Shown here: in pieces, positions 34,519 through 43,227 of the stretch
Position numbering within the stretch: position 1 is the stretch's first letter
How the letters are laid out: every line of letters starts with the position of its first letter
NCBI GenBank assembly: GCA_023957975.1
Contig: JAMLGM010000003.1
Location: forward strand, 314,501-378,500
Direction of reading: 5' to 3'
DNA: 64,000 bases
Source of the DNA: Microthrixaceae bacterium
Lineage (GTDB): Bacteria; Actinomycetota; Acidimicrobiia; Acidimicrobiales; Microtrichaceae
Notes under the pieces: model-generated
What the model saw: only the letters and a program-made list of their open reading frames with translations
The model's database searches: none
What the model was told of the DNA's origin: nothing
Translations under genes and position numbers: made by a program

Positions 34519-34965
34519 GTGAAGGTTTCCACCCGCGGCGACTACGCCTCACGAGCACTGCTGTCGCTCGCGCTCCACGAGTCCGACGGTCCGACCTCGG
34601 TGCGCGATATCGCCGAGCGCACCGGCCTGCCGCAGCCGTATCTCGAACAGATCCTCCTGGCGCTGAAGGGCGCCGGCCTCGTTCGTTCCAAGCGTGGCGT
34701 CGGCGGCGGCTATGTGCTCGCCCGTCCGCCCGAGGAGATCACCCTCGCCGAGGTCGTGAGCGCCGTCGACGGTCCGATTCAGGCGGGCGATTTCGGCAAA
34801 CCCCACACCAACGGCTCATGTGACCACGAAGGGCAGTGCGTGTTGTTGGCGATCTGGGGAGACGTCGGCGACAAGATGCAACAGGCGCTCACCGCCTACA
34901 CCCTCGCCGACATCTCGGCCATCAGCGCAGGCGATCGCCCCTGGCCGGAATCCGCCGGCACCTGA
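34519..34965 (+). CDS. Rrf2-family transcriptional regulator
   Basis: 148-residue winged-helix regulator. The N terminus is typical (KVSTRGDYASRALLSLA), the recognition region is VRDIAERTGLPQPYLEQILLALKGAGLV and the wing is SKRGVGGGYVLARP. Iron-sulfur members use three Cys; here C101 and C107 match the last two (CDHEGQC), while the first is replaced by the Cys-free stretch DFGKPHTNGS. Cluster binding is therefore uncertain and might use another ligand such as a nearby His. GTG 34519 fits the -10 box. The target is unknown; the divergent phosphodiesterase gene is a candidate only by position. Confidence 0.88.
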   Translation: MKVSTRGDYASRALLSLALHESDGPTSVRDIAERTGLPQPYLEQILLALKGAGLVRSKRGVGGGYVLARPPEEITLAEVVSAVDGPIQAGDFGKPHTNGSCDHEGQCVLLAIWGDVGDKMQQALTAYTLADISAISAGDRPWPESAGT

Positions 34966-34998
34966 GGCCGCCGCTGCGTCGGCTCGGCCGGGGCCTCA
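34963..34998. terminator. Candidate bidirectional terminator between the Rrf2 gene and rluD
   Basis: TGAGGCC at 34963-34969 pairs with GGCCTCA at 34992-34998. Each arm contains the stop codon of one of the two convergent genes. Loop 22 bases; no T-run. Confidence 0.35.
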
Positions 34999-35988
34999 CC
35001 CCTCGAGCGGTTGCCCATCGGCGTCATATCCCTCGAACGGATCGGGGAGTTCCTCGACGGGGGCGTCGGTGAGCCACGACAGCGTGCCCAGAAGCGCTCC
35101 GAGGTCCTCGGCGAGTTCGCTGTGGAACTCGACGTCGTCACCGGTGCTCGGGTGGGTGAACAGCAGCCGACGAGCGTGGAGGAACGGTCGGGTGATGCCC
35201 AACAGTGGGCGGCGCCCGCCGTAGACGTCGTCGCCGGCGACCGGATGGCCGATGCTGCGCAGGTGGACCCGAATCTGGTGGGTTCGACCGGTTTCGAGCC
35301 GGAGGCGCAAACGGGTCATCGGCTGCGGATCGTTGAACTGCTCGATGACCTCGTAGTGGGTTCTGGCGAAGCGGCCATCGGCGCTGACGGTCATGAGCAA
35401 CGGATTGCGCCGGGATCGCCCGACGGGGGCATCGATCGTGCCGGTGGCGGGTTCGACCAGCCCCCACACCAACGCCTCATATTCTCGTTCGACCGCGTGG
35501 GTTGCGAGTTGCTCGACGAGGTCGTCGTAGGCCTGCGGTGTCCGAGCGACGACCATGAGCCCCGACGTGCCCTTGTCGAGGCGGTGCACGATTCCCGGCC
35601 GGTGGCGCTCCCCCACGTCTTCAAGTTCAGCGAAGCGGGCCAGCAGGCCATTGACCATCGTGAGTTCGTCGTGGCCCGCTCCGGGATGCACGATCATGCC
35701 CGCGGGCTTGTCGATGACGATGACCGACTCATCCGCGTAGACGACCGGGACCTCGACCGAGGCGTCGGCCACCGGCGGTTGCTCGGCGATGTGGGGATCC
35801 TCACTGACAATGACGATCTGATCGGTGCGCACCCTCGCCGAGGGTTTCGTGATGACCTTGTCGTCGATTCGCACGGTCTGGGCGGCGATCGCTGCGGCCG
35901 ATTCCGCCCGGGTACACCCGGTGAGCATCGCGACGACCCGGTCGATTCGCTCGCCCGAGAGCGCTGGCGGGATGACTTCGGAAATCAC
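34996..35988 (-). CDS. rluD: Pseudouridine synthase RluD family
   Basis: Makes pseudouridine in 23S rRNA. An N-terminal S4 RNA-binding domain (ERIDRVVAMLTGCTRAESAAAIA) is followed by the catalytic domain with VIDKPAGMIVHPG, the catalytic Asp in HRLDKGTSGLMVVA, and GRTHQIRVHLRSIGHPV. Length 330 residues, as in RluD/YlyB. GTG 35988 overlaps the lspA stop as GTGA, the usual lspA-rluD arrangement. The exact target uridines (RluD or RluC type) cannot be proven from sequence. Confidence 0.93.
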   Translation of the reverse strand: MISEVIPPALSGERIDRVVAMLTGCTRAESAAAIAAQTVRIDDKVITKPSARVRTDQIVIVSEDPHIAEQPPVADASVEVPVVYADESVIVIDKPAGMIVHPGAGHDELTMVNGLLARFAELEDVGERHRPGIVHRLDKGTSGLMVVARTPQAYDDLVEQLATHAVEREYEALVWGLVEPATGTIDAPVGRSRRNPLLMTVSADGRFARTHYEVIEQFNDPQPMTRLRLRLETGRTHQIRVHLRSIGHPVAGDDVYGGRRPLLGITRPFLHARRLLFTHPSTGDDVEFHSELAEDLGALLGTLSWLTDAPVEELPDPFEGYDADGQPLEG

Positions 35989-36593
35989 GGCTCGGTGCTG
36001 GGTTCCGGCTCGGTGCTGGGTTCCGGCGCTTCTTCGGGAGCGCGCCAGACGGCCACCGCCAGGAGAAAGCCACCGACGACGACCGCCATGTCGGCGACGT
36101 TGAAGGTCGCCCAGTAGCGGCTGTAGATGAAGTCCACCACTGCGCCGCCCATGAAACCGCGGTCGAGCGTTCCGGGCGCAGCCGGGCGCAATCCCCGGTC
36201 GATGAGGTTGCCGAGGGCTCCTCCGACGATCGCTCCCATGACGAGGCGCTGCGCGAGCGAGACATTGCGCGAGAACACCGCGAGGGTCACGATCACCGAC
36301 ACGACCACGATCGAGATGAGCGCGCCGGACCCCCAGCCGATGCTGAACGCCATCCCCTCGTTGAACGCCAGGCAAAAGCCGAGCGCCGGACGCTCGACCA
36401 ACGAATTGCAGCGATCGAGACCGCTGAAGATCCAGTCGCCGTTCGCCCAGGCCTTGGTGATCTGATCGATCACCAAAACGCCGAGCGCTATGGCGATCAT
36501 CGGCAGGTAGGTACGCAGACCTCGGTGCGACGGCGCCGACGCCGTGGCCGAAGTCGTCGTCGACGCGACGACGTTGCCGTCGGAGGAGTTCAC
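35985..36593 (-). CDS. lspA: Lipoprotein signal peptidase (signal peptidase II)
   Basis: Membrane aspartyl protease that removes signal peptides from lipidated prolipoproteins, here for example the TAP-like hydrolase. Four hydrophobic segments are visible. The catalytic Asp residues lie in GGALGNLIDRG and FNVADMAVVVG; DQITKAWA and FNEGMAFSIG are further family motifs. There are about 25 polar N-terminal residues and a C-terminal tail with EPSTEP repeated twice, encoded by an 18-bp tandem repeat. Start GTG 36593 is 6 bases after TAGTCT, a box that overlaps the stop codon of the upstream gene. 202 residues. Confidence 0.95.
   Translation of the reverse strand: MNSSDGNVVASTTTSATASAPSHRGLRTYLPMIAIALGVLVIDQITKAWANGDWIFSGLDRCNSLVERPALGFCLAFNEGMAFSIGWGSGALISIVVVSVIVTLAVFSRNVSLAQRLVMGAIVGGALGNLIDRGLRPAAPGTLDRGFMGGAVVDFIYSRYWATFNVADMAVVVGGFLLAVAVWRAPEEAPEPSTEPEPSTEP
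35989..36024 (-). repeat. 18-bp tandem repeat at the 3' end of lspA
   Basis: Two exact 18-base copies (35989-36006 and 36007-36024) encoding EPSTEP twice, directly before the stop codon. Confidence 0.9.
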
Positions 36594-36599
36594 GTCCGG

Positions 36600-36605
36600 A
36601 GACTA
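36600..36605 (-). promoter_or_regulatory. Candidate -10 box of lspA overlapping the previous stop codon
   Basis: TAGTCT on the minus strand; its TAG is the stop codon of the DksA-like gene. It ends six bases before GTG 36593. No good ribosome binding site precedes lspA, which supports a leaderless message. Confidence 0.4.
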
Positions 36606-37418
36606 CAGACGGCCGAAGCCGCCGACCTTGTATTCGACCCGCTCGGTCGCCCACGGAATCGCCTTGAGGCGCTCCTCGGGAATCGCCAGGCCGGAGGCGG
36701 CACAGATGCCGTAGGTCTTGTTGGCGATGCGTTCGAGCGCAGCGTCGATTTCCTCGACCGTCGATCGGGCACGCGCTGCCAGCTCGAGGTCCTGGTCGCG
36801 GGCCACCGCCAAGGTGTCGCCCTCACCGGACTCTTCGTCGAATTGCACGTCGCCGGGTTCACGATTCGCGGTCAGCGACTGTGCCTCTTCGAACAGGACC
36901 TCGGCTTGACGCGAGTAGGTCGCTCGCTCGTCGAGCAGCATCGCCTTTTGCGACTCCAGGAACTTGGCGTCGTAGGGCGATGTGGTCAGGCGGGGCTCGG
37001 GATTCGCACCCGGACGAGGAAGCGAGCCCAACACCGACCTGACCGGAGAGACCGGCGGGGCCGTCTTTGCCGGTGCCTTGGCCGTCGCGGCCGTCTTTGC
37101 GGCCGTCTTCGCCGGCGCCTTCTTGGCCGGGGCCTTCGCCGTCGCGGCCTTCTTTGCCGGAGCCTTGGCCGGGGCCTTCGCCGTCGCGGCCTTCTTTGCA
37201 GGTGCCTTGGCCGGGGCCTTCGCCTTCGCCGGAGACTTGGTCGCCGCCTTCGCCGGAGCCTTCTTGGCCGGAGCCTTCTTTGCGGCGGGAGCCTTGGCCG
37301 GAGCCTTCTTGGCCGGAGCCTTCTTTGCGGCGGGAGCCTTGGCCGGAGCCTTCTTGGCCGGAGCCGCCTTCTTCGCCGATGTCGCTGCCTTGGACGTCGT
37401 CGCCTTCTTCGCTGGCAT
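36603..37418 (-). CDS. DksA/TraR-like protein with histone-H1-like Lys/Ala/Pro tail
   Basis: 271 residues in two parts. Residues 1 to about 125 are almost only Lys, Ala, Pro and Thr in AKKAPAK-type repeats, like the tail of histone H1, and should bind DNA or RNA. The rest resembles the DksA/TraR family: coiled-coil (LESQKAMLLDERATYSRQAEVLFEEAQ), acidic EESGEGDTLAVARDQDLEL, then IDAALERIANKTYGICAASGLAIPEERLKAIPWA. The expected four-Cys zinc site is reduced to one Cys: CAAS in place of CxxC, and no Cys near the end. It may act on RNA polymerase or as a nucleoid protein. ATG 37418 has AAGGGGGAG. Similar genes stand beside lspA in other actinobacteria (from memory). Confidence 0.8.
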   Translation of the reverse strand: MPAKKATTSKAATSAKKAAPAKKAPAKAPAAKKAPAKKAPAKAPAAKKAPAKKAPAKAATKSPAKAKAPAKAPAKKAATAKAPAKAPAKKAATAKAPAKKAPAKTAAKTAATAKAPAKTAPPVSPVRSVLGSLPRPGANPEPRLTTSPYDAKFLESQKAMLLDERATYSRQAEVLFEEAQSLTANREPGDVQFDEESGEGDTLAVARDQDLELAARARSTVEEIDAALERIANKTYGICAASGLAIPEERLKAIPWATERVEYKVGGFGRL

Positions 37419-37582
37419 GCTCCCCCTTCAGTCTCGGAACCTGACAAGCCACCTGCGTCGTTCGCCGGTCGGCCAGGATGCTGACTCGAAAGCGAAGATG
37501 CGCGGGCGGCAGCATAGACGCCCCGCAGACGGTTTGCGACTCATCTCCTCGCAGCCAGGTGATTCATCGCCCGGCCCAACGG

Positions 37583-39022
37583 CTATCGACGACGGCCGAA
37601 GCGACGCGTCTGACGCTCGTCGTCGCCGCCGAAGAACCGCTCCATCGCCTCGTCCTCGCCGCCATCGGAGACGGCGAGCGCCTCGTGAAGGTCCTGGGCG
37701 TAGCGATCCTCACCGATCTCGGGCAGACCGACCGCGGCCACGGGTTCGTCGCCCGCGAAGGCGTCGACGCCGTAGTCGGGCTGCGGCTCGGGGGTGAACC
37801 CGTCGGAAGTCATCGACAACCCGCTGACCTCGCGCCAGCTCCCGGGGGCCCATGGATCGCTCGCACCCTGGCTCTGGGGCTCCGACGGGGACTCCCATCC
37901 CTCATCGAAACCCGTATCGAACCCGGCATGGTCAACCGGCGACGCAGCGGGGCTGTCCTCTCCGAACGCCTCGGCGGCCGGAAGTGGGCTGGGGGTGTCG
38001 AAGTCGACCGGGTCGGTCTCGACGACGAACGAACCGGGATCGACACTCGCCGACTCCGCCTCCGGATCGAGATACTGCAACGGAACCGGCGCACCGGCAT
38101 CGGTGCCATAGGCACCCGATTCCGCCTCGGCGCTCTCGGCCGAATCGAAGGTGTCGGCGATCGCCGGCGCAGGCTGCGCCTCGCCAGGTTCCGCAGCAAC
38201 TACCGGATCGGAGACGGAGGACCCGGTTTCGGCACTCGCCAGGAAGGTTGGGCTCTGCGGGGAGGAAGCGCCGCCGGTGCCCGTGTCGACGGCCGTATCG
38301 GTAGCCGTGTCGCGGAACTGCGCAGGCGCCGGAAGCTCGATTCCGGGCAGCGGCGGACGAAGCATCCGCTCGGGGCTGTCGAGCGCCGCGGTGATGTGAT
38401 CGACCAGCCCGCTCAACGCAGCGCGGTACTCCTCCACCCGCGTCTCGATGGCGGCGAGTTGGGTGACGCTTGAGGCCCGCTCCGAATCGAGCGTTGCGAT
38501 CTCCGCGAGCACCTCGTCGCGCCGAGCGCCATACTCGCGTGCGGCCTGCTCGGACGCCTCCTGAGTCATCTGGTCGGCCGACGCCCGTGCGGCGCTGACC
38601 ACGCGGTCCGCCTCGACTCGAGCATCGCGGGTGATCCTGTCGGCGTTGGTGGTCGCGTCGGCCACGAGCTTGGCCGCATCGGACTTGGCCTCCGCAACCG
38701 CGCGCTCCGCAGTCTGCGACGCCAACATCAGGGTCCGCGCCGCCTCGGCAGCGGTCGCCTCGTCGGATACCGACGAAGGGCTCGGCGCAACCACGGCCTG
38801 CGCCGGCACCGCCGCCGCAGCCTGCGCTGCACTCAACGCCTCGCGAAGGCGCACGATCTCCTGTTCGGCCGAACCGGCACGTGCGAGCGCATCGTCGCGT
38901 TCCAACCCAAGTGCGTCGAGCTGACCGCTCAGCTGGAGCAGGTACGCGTCGACCTCATCGATGTCATAGCCGCGGAACTTCTCGTTGAAGTCATACGGAA
39001 GTCGCTGTGGAGTCTGGTCCAT
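37583..39022 (-). CDS. divIVA: DivIVA/Wag31-type polar growth protein
   Basis: Coiled-coil protein that marks curved membrane at poles and septa and recruits growth machinery. The N-terminal membrane-binding motif is present (YDFNEKFRGYDIDEVDAYL), followed by coiled-coil from about residue 30 to 210 rich in Ala, Glu, Arg. The remaining about 260 residues are acidic and Pro/Ser-rich with no coil, an unusually long disordered tail; the last residues are basic (TRRFGRRR). Total 479 residues. ATG 39022 is six bases from a TAGCAT box. It lies downstream of sepF but has its own promoter. Confidence 0.9.
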   Translation of the reverse strand: MDQTPQRLPYDFNEKFRGYDIDEVDAYLLQLSGQLDALGLERDDALARAGSAEQEIVRLREALSAAQAAAAVPAQAVVAPSPSSVSDEATAAEAARTLMLASQTAERAVAEAKSDAAKLVADATTNADRITRDARVEADRVVSAARASADQMTQEASEQAAREYGARRDEVLAEIATLDSERASSVTQLAAIETRVEEYRAALSGLVDHITAALDSPERMLRPPLPGIELPAPAQFRDTATDTAVDTGTGGASSPQSPTFLASAETGSSVSDPVVAAEPGEAQPAPAIADTFDSAESAEAESGAYGTDAGAPVPLQYLDPEAESASVDPGSFVVETDPVDFDTPSPLPAAEAFGEDSPAASPVDHAGFDTGFDEGWESPSEPQSQGASDPWAPGSWREVSGLSMTSDGFTPEPQPDYGVDAFAGDEPVAAVGLPEIGEDRYAQDLHEALAVSDGGEDEAMERFFGGDDERQTRRFGRRR

Positions 39023-39028
39023 GCCCGC

Positions 39029-39034
39029 ATGCTA
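39029..39034 (-). promoter_or_regulatory. -10 box of divIVA, leaderless layout
   Basis: TAGCAT on the minus strand, six bases before ATG 39022. Confidence 0.5.
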
Positions 39035-39109
39035 GCGACGTGGTCGACAAAACCGGCGCACGCCGAGCCGATTTCGTGGCGAGGTGCCGTCGTGGGCACC
39101 CACGGCCAT

Positions 39110-39763
39110 TCAGTCGTCGAGAATGCCGCGCTCGCGAAGGCGACGACGCTCCTCGCTCGACAGTTCGACGTCGGCTGGAGTCAGCAGGTACACCGATGCC
39201 GCCAGCCGTTCGACCGAGCCTCCGAGGCCATACGCCACACCACTCGAGAAATCGAGCATCCGGCGTGCCAACCCACGATCGAGTTCGTTCAGAATCACGA
39301 TCACCGGCTGATTCTTCTTGAAGTGGTCGCCAACCTCTTGGGCGTCGTTGAACGAGCTCGGGGTCACCGTGTGCGGACGGGCGCTGGCGGGAGTTGCCGG
39401 GATGGGCCGAACGGCGCTGGAGCGCGGACGGACCGGCTCGGCCGACGTGGTGGTGCGAGCCGCGGTGGGCAACACCCGAACCGCCGACGGTTCGGCCGAA
39501 TCGCCCCAGTCGTCATCGGGCTCGACGCGGCTCGACGCCGCTCGCTGCGACGGCCCACGCGCCCCGCCGGAACGAGGACCGGCGCCGCGTTGGGCAGGGT
39601 TGGGAACCGCTCGCACCACCGGGTTCGAAGGCGCCGGCGCGACCTGAGGCTCGTCGTAGTAGACGTCGTCATCGTCGTAATCGTCGTAGTCGTCGTAGCC
39701 GTCATAGCCGTCATCGGGACCCAGCCCCAGCCATGACATTCCCTTGCGCAGCATCCCCGACAT
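39110..39763 (-). CDS. sepF: Cell division protein SepF
   Basis: Membrane anchor and bundling factor for FtsZ. The N-terminal amphipathic helix is MSGMLRKGMSWLGLG, followed by a disordered Asp/Tyr-rich and Pro/Arg-rich linker (repeats of YDDYDD), and the folded SepF domain with PSSFNDAQEVGDHFKKNQPVIVILNEL, RMLDFSSGVAYGLGGSVERLA and VYLLTPADVELS. ATG 39763 with GGAGGAG upstream is preferred over 39811. 217 residues. In actinobacteria SepF replaces FtsA as the essential FtsZ anchor, consistent with no ftsA here. Confidence 0.93.
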   Translation of the reverse strand: MSGMLRKGMSWLGLGPDDGYDGYDDYDDYDDDDVYYDEPQVAPAPSNPVVRAVPNPAQRGAGPRSGGARGPSQRAASSRVEPDDDWGDSAEPSAVRVLPTAARTTTSAEPVRPRSSAVRPIPATPASARPHTVTPSSFNDAQEVGDHFKKNQPVIVILNELDRGLARRMLDFSSGVAYGLGGSVERLAASVYLLTPADVELSSEERRRLRERGILDD

Positions 39764-39839
39764 CAACTCCTCCTCGGCAGGCGTCCACAGTCTTGCGCAT
39801 TGAGGCGGCACACAAGCGGACCTGAGGGCCTACAACCTA

Positions 39840-40586
39840 CTACGCAGTGTCGTGGTCGCCGGGTGCGGGCGTCGCTTCAGGTACTCCGAGGCGAATTGCT
39901 GCCGCCTGGCGGCGCGCCTCAGCGCGGCTCCGATGGGACGCGAACTGCGGTTCCCCGTTCACCGTCGAGGTCGCGGTACACCACGCGAATTCGTCCGAAA
40001 TCTCGTCAACCCCGACACCGGCGAGCGCGACTCTGGCGGCCGCGACGACATCGAGCGCTGGACGGGATGCGACGGTGGCAGCGATCACCTCGGGACCGAA
40101 CCGGAACGCCATCGTCGTCAGGTCGGCCTCGGAGAACTCGTAGTGCGGCGCCGAAATACAGGGTCCGATCCACGCTCGAATCGCTCCCGCGCCGAGCTCG
40201 CGCATCGACTCAACCGTGCGTTCGATGATGCCCTCATACAGTCCGCGCCAACCTGCGTGGGCTGCGGCGACCACCTCGGCACCGTCGACCGATGCGAACA
40301 GGACCGGCACGCAGTCCGCGCTCTGCACCGCGACCACCACTCCGGGAACCGAGGTGACGAGCCCGTCGCCTTCGGCGCCGAGATGGTCACCCGGCGCGTC
40401 GACGATCATCACGCGGTCGCCGTGGACCTGACGCAACGCAGTCCACGGCCCCGCCATCAGACGTTGCCGGGTACGCCCGAGGACACCGGCCTCGGAGTCG
40501 ATGGCGAAGTCACCGTCGGCGGCCTCGGAGAACGCGAGGCTGACCGGCTGGCGCCCCGGTGATTCAAACGTCGCCCGAAGGGCCAC
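39840..40586 (-). CDS. pgeF: PgeF/YfiH multicopper-type protein (purine nucleoside phosphorylase, laccase domain)
   Basis: 248-residue member of the DUF152/YfiH family. Metal ligands are visible: His in LRQVHGDRV, Cys in SADCVPVLF and His in AAHAGWRGL. Members have been given several activities, including adenosine/purine nucleoside phosphorolysis and proofreading of peptidoglycan precursors, so both roles are possible. Location right after ftsZ (3 bases) is conserved in many Gram-positives and fits the cell-wall role. Start is GTG 40586. The usual neighbour yggS is missing. Confidence 0.88.
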   Translation of the reverse strand: MALRATFESPGRQPVSLAFSEAADGDFAIDSEAGVLGRTRQRLMAGPWTALRQVHGDRVMIVDAPGDHLGAEGDGLVTSVPGVVVAVQSADCVPVLFASVDGAEVVAAAHAGWRGLYEGIIERTVESMRELGAGAIRAWIGPCISAPHYEFSEADLTTMAFRFGPEVIAATVASRPALDVVAAARVALAGVGVDEISDEFAWCTATSTVNGEPQFASHRSRAEARRQAAAIRLGVPEATPAPGDHDTA

Positions 40587-40589
40587 GGG

Positions 40590-41699
40590 CTACTTCAGGA
40601 ACGAGGGGATGTCGAACTCGGTCTCGTCGTCGTCATCGTCGTCACCGAACACATCTGCGATGGGCGGCTCGGATTCGACAGAACGCGAACGCCGTTCGCT
40701 CAGGTTCGACGGAGCACGGCGCGTCGGAACCGCAGCCTTCGGATCTTCCCAGCGCTCGAATCCGGCGCCGATCACCGTCACCCGCACCTCGTCGCCCATG
40801 TCGTCGTCGATGGTGGTGCCGAAGATGATGTTGGCCTCGGCGTGAGCCACCTCGTGAACGACCGTCGCGGCCTCGTTCACCTCGTGCAGGGTGAGCGCGG
40901 AACCGCCGCAGATGTTCAACAAGATGCCGCGTGCGCCGTCGATCTCGCTTTCGAGCAGCGGCGAACTGATCGCCTGGCGCGCCGCCGCGGTGGCACGACC
41001 TTCGCCCGAGCCGTAACCGACACCCAGCAGCGCGGTGCCGGCCGCGCTCATGATCATCTTCACATCCGCGAAGTCGGTGTTGATCAGACCCGGGGTGGTG
41101 ATGAGGTCGGTGATGCCTTGAACGCCTTGCAACAACACCTCATCGGCCATGCGGAACGCGTCGAGCACCGAGGTCTTGTCGTTGGCAACCGACAGAAGCC
41201 GATCGTTCGGAATGACGATCTGGGTGTCGACGTTCTCCTTCAACTTGGTGATGCCCTGTTCGGCCTGCACCGAGCGGCGACGCCCCTCGAACAGGAACGG
41301 ACGGGTGACCACAGCGATCGTGAGCGCTCCGACCGTTTCCTTGGCGATGTTGGCCACCACGGGAGCGGCGCCGGTGCCGGTGCCGCCGCCTTCGCCGGCG
41401 GTGATGAACACCATGTCGGCTCCCCGCAACACCTCTTCGATCTCGTCGCGGTGCTCGACCGCCGCCGCCTCACCGACGTTCGGGTCGGATCCGGCTCCGA
41501 GTCCGCGGGTCGCATCGCGGCCGATGTCGAGTTTCACATCGGCGTCGCTCATCAACAACGCCTGAGCGTCGGTGTTGATCGCGATGAACTCCACGCCCTT
41601 GAGCCCGGCATCGATCATCCGGTTCACGGCGTTGCATCCGCCGCCGCCGATGCCGACGACCTTGATCACGGCGAGGTAGTTCTGAGGGTTGTGGGCCAT
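40590..41699 (-). CDS. ftsZ: Cell division protein FtsZ
   Basis: Tubulin-like GTPase that forms the division ring. The GTP-binding parts are [16 protein letters not shown] near the start and the tubulin signature [13 protein letters not shown] near residue 105; the T7 loop has [20 protein letters not shown]. The C-terminal peptide FDIPSFLK, which docks with SepF and other partners, is intact after an acidic linker. 369 residues. ATG 41699 has GGAGG at good distance. A 205-base gap separates it from ftsQ and may hold its own promoter. Confidence 0.97.
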   Translation of the reverse strand: MAHNPQNYLAVIKVVGIGGGGCNAVNRMIDAGLKGVEFIAINTDAQALLMSDADVKLDIGRDATRGLGAGSDPNVGEAAAVEHRDEIEEVLRGADMVFITAGEGGGTGTGAAPVVANIAKETVGALTIAVVTRPFLFEGRRRSVQAEQGITKLKENVDTQIVIPNDRLLSVANDKTSVLDAFRMADEVLLQGVQGITDLITTPGLINTDFADVKMIMSAAGTALLGVGYGSGEGRATAAARQAISSPLLESEIDGARGILLNICGGSALTLHEVNEAATVVHEVAHAEANIIFGTTIDDDMGDEVRVTVIGAGFERWEDPKAAVPTRRAPSNLSERRSRSVESEPPIADVFGDDDDDDETEFDIPSFLK

Positions 41700-41820
41700 C
41701 TGGCGAGACCTCCGGGCCAACCGGTCTGCGGCTGTTGCGGGTAGTTGCGGATCGGAACGATCGGGGACGATCTTGGGTGGTGGCCCGAACCGGCACTTGG
41801 TGCAGCGTCCGGACCGCGAC

Positions 41821-41848
41821 ACTGTAGTAGAGCACGGTTGGGTTGTCG
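41821..41848 (-). promoter_or_regulatory. Possible ftsZ promoter
   Basis: On the minus strand, CGACAA (41843-41848), a 16-base spacer and TACAGT (41821-41826). The start of transcription would fall about 115 bases before ATG 41699. The match to TTGACA is weak. Confidence 0.3.
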
Positions 41849-41861
41849 CGATTAAGTCGAT

Positions 41862-41885
41862 CGGCGCCGCGCCTGGCCGGCGCCG
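41862..41885 (-). terminator. GC-rich hairpin between ftsQ and ftsZ
   Basis: CGGCGCC at 41862-41868 pairs with GGCGCCG at 41879-41885, loop ten bases, 20 bases after the ftsQ stop. It could end or attenuate the long upstream transcript ahead of the ftsZ promoter; no T-run. Confidence 0.3.
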
Positions 41886-41904
41886 GCACGTGTTCCCTTC
41901 AGGT

Positions 41905-43227
41905 TTACGCGCCGCCGTCGGCTCCGGGCTCTCGGTTGTTGCCCGTGGCCGTCGCCGCTGGGGTGGGGGGCGCGACGATCCCTTCGGATCGAGGGTCCAC
42001 CGCCGCGGGTTGCGGTGCTGAGTCGACGACCGCAGGCTCCTCGGCCACCGGGTCGACGACCGCCGGCTCCACCGGCGCTGATTCGGTGGGCGACTCCGCT
42101 GGTGGCACCGCGTCTCGAGGGCGAACTGGGGGATGACAGTTCGGCGACCGGCGCATCGTGGGGGCCCTCGGGACCCGCACGTCGATCTGACACACGCCGG
42201 TTCGATCGACATTGGAGGTCAACATGGTGGTCAGCGACGACACCTTCGCCGGAGCCTTGTCGACGGTGCCGAACAGAACGGTCGCGTCGTTGGTCAGGGT
42301 GAAGATCAATTCCCCGGCCTCGCTGAACTCGATCTCCGCGATCTGCGCCGTCACGGCGAAGGGCAGGGACGCGACGACGTCGACCGCGGCGCCGATCGCG
42401 GGAGGAAGCGCCCCGCCCACCTCGACATCGAGGTCGTCGTGCACCAGAACCCGCCGGATGTAGTCGGTTTCGTGCGCCTCGCGAACGACGACGCCGCCCT
42501 TCGCGACGATGAACGACCTCTCGGTGTTGGTCACCGCGGCGACCAGGGGCCGGTCGGTCACTCGAATTCGAACCTCGTTCGGCCACGCACGCTCGACGGC
42601 GACCCTGCCAAAGCGCGGGTCTGCGCCGAGCGCGGCCTCGACCTCGCCGAGTCGGGTGGTGATCATCGAGTCTCCGAGGGCCAAACCGGTGACGCGCTCC
42701 ACTTCTGCCAGATCGAGGGAATCGGAACCGACGATCGTGATGCGATCGACGTCGATCAGCGGCGAATGAATGGCCACGAACAGCGCCACAACGGCCAGCG
42801 GCGTGCCTACGATCATGGCGATGCGCCGACGTTTGGACCGTCGGCGTTGTGTGGCCACCCCGTCTCGACGAGCGATCATACGCGGGTCGACCGGCGGCGC
42901 CTGGAAGCCCGCCTCGCCGTCTTCGGCGCCCAGCGGGAGATCGAGCGCGCTCCGCTCGGAGGCGTCGCGCCCGAGCGGACCGCGGGTCGGCGCCTCCGAC
43001 TCGACCGGGGTGTCGGAGTCGCGCACCCCAGCGGCGTCCACAGCGGCGAACGTTTCGGTCGTATACCCGATGCCGCCGGATCCGACGAGCAGCGCCTGGC
43101 GTTCGACCGCGGGCAACTCCTGGGTCGTGAGGTCAATCACCAACTCGTCGTCCTCGTTGGTGACCGGGGAGGCATTCGTCGGGTTGACCGGCGAGTCGGG
43201 CGAGGGAGAGGGCGAGGGAGAGGTCAC
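41905..43227 (-). CDS. ftsQ: Cell division protein FtsQ
   Basis: Bitopic divisome protein that links early and late division proteins through FtsL/FtsB. About 135 cytoplasmic residues are followed by one membrane helix ([20 protein letters not shown]), the POTRA domain ([24 protein letters not shown]) and the FtsQ beta domain ([28 protein letters not shown]). At 440 residues it is long because of a Pro/Thr/Val-rich C-terminal extension of about 75 residues (repeats of EPAVVD) outside the membrane. GTG 43227 overlaps the murB stop as GTGA. Confidence 0.92.
   Translation of the reverse strand: MTSPSPSPSPDSPVNPTNASPVTNEDDELVIDLTTQELPAVERQALLVGSGGIGYTTETFAAVDAAGVRDSDTPVESEAPTRGPLGRDASERSALDLPLGAEDGEAGFQAPPVDPRMIARRDGVATQRRRSKRRRIAMIVGTPLAVVALFVAIHSPLIDVDRITIVGSDSLDLAEVERVTGLALGDSMITTRLGEVEAALGADPRFGRVAVERAWPNEVRIRVTDRPLVAAVTNTERSFIVAKGGVVVREAHETDYIRRVLVHDDLDVEVGGALPPAIGAAVDVVASLPFAVTAQIAEIEFSEAGELIFTLTNDATVLFGTVDKAPAKVSSLTTMLTSNVDRTGVCQIDVRVPRAPTMRRSPNCHPPVRPRDAVPPAESPTESAPVEPAVVDPVAEEPAVVDSAPQPAAVDPRSEGIVAPPTPAATATGNNREPGADGGA

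Noticed and set aside
37240..37370. Regular DNA repeats that might suggest a CRISPR array
   Set aside because: Units are contiguous coding repeats without unique spacers and encode the protein tail.
36982..37797. Plus-strand frame of Ala/Gly/Phe repeats opposite the DksA-like gene
   Set aside because: It mirrors the Lys/Ala/Pro codon repeats of the minus-strand gene; no independent start signal or family match.
40590..42212. Extended FtsZ start at 42212
   Set aside because: The extra N terminus overlaps ftsQ in another frame and lacks FtsZ features; ATG 41699 has a ribosome site and the normal [20 protein letters not shown] start.
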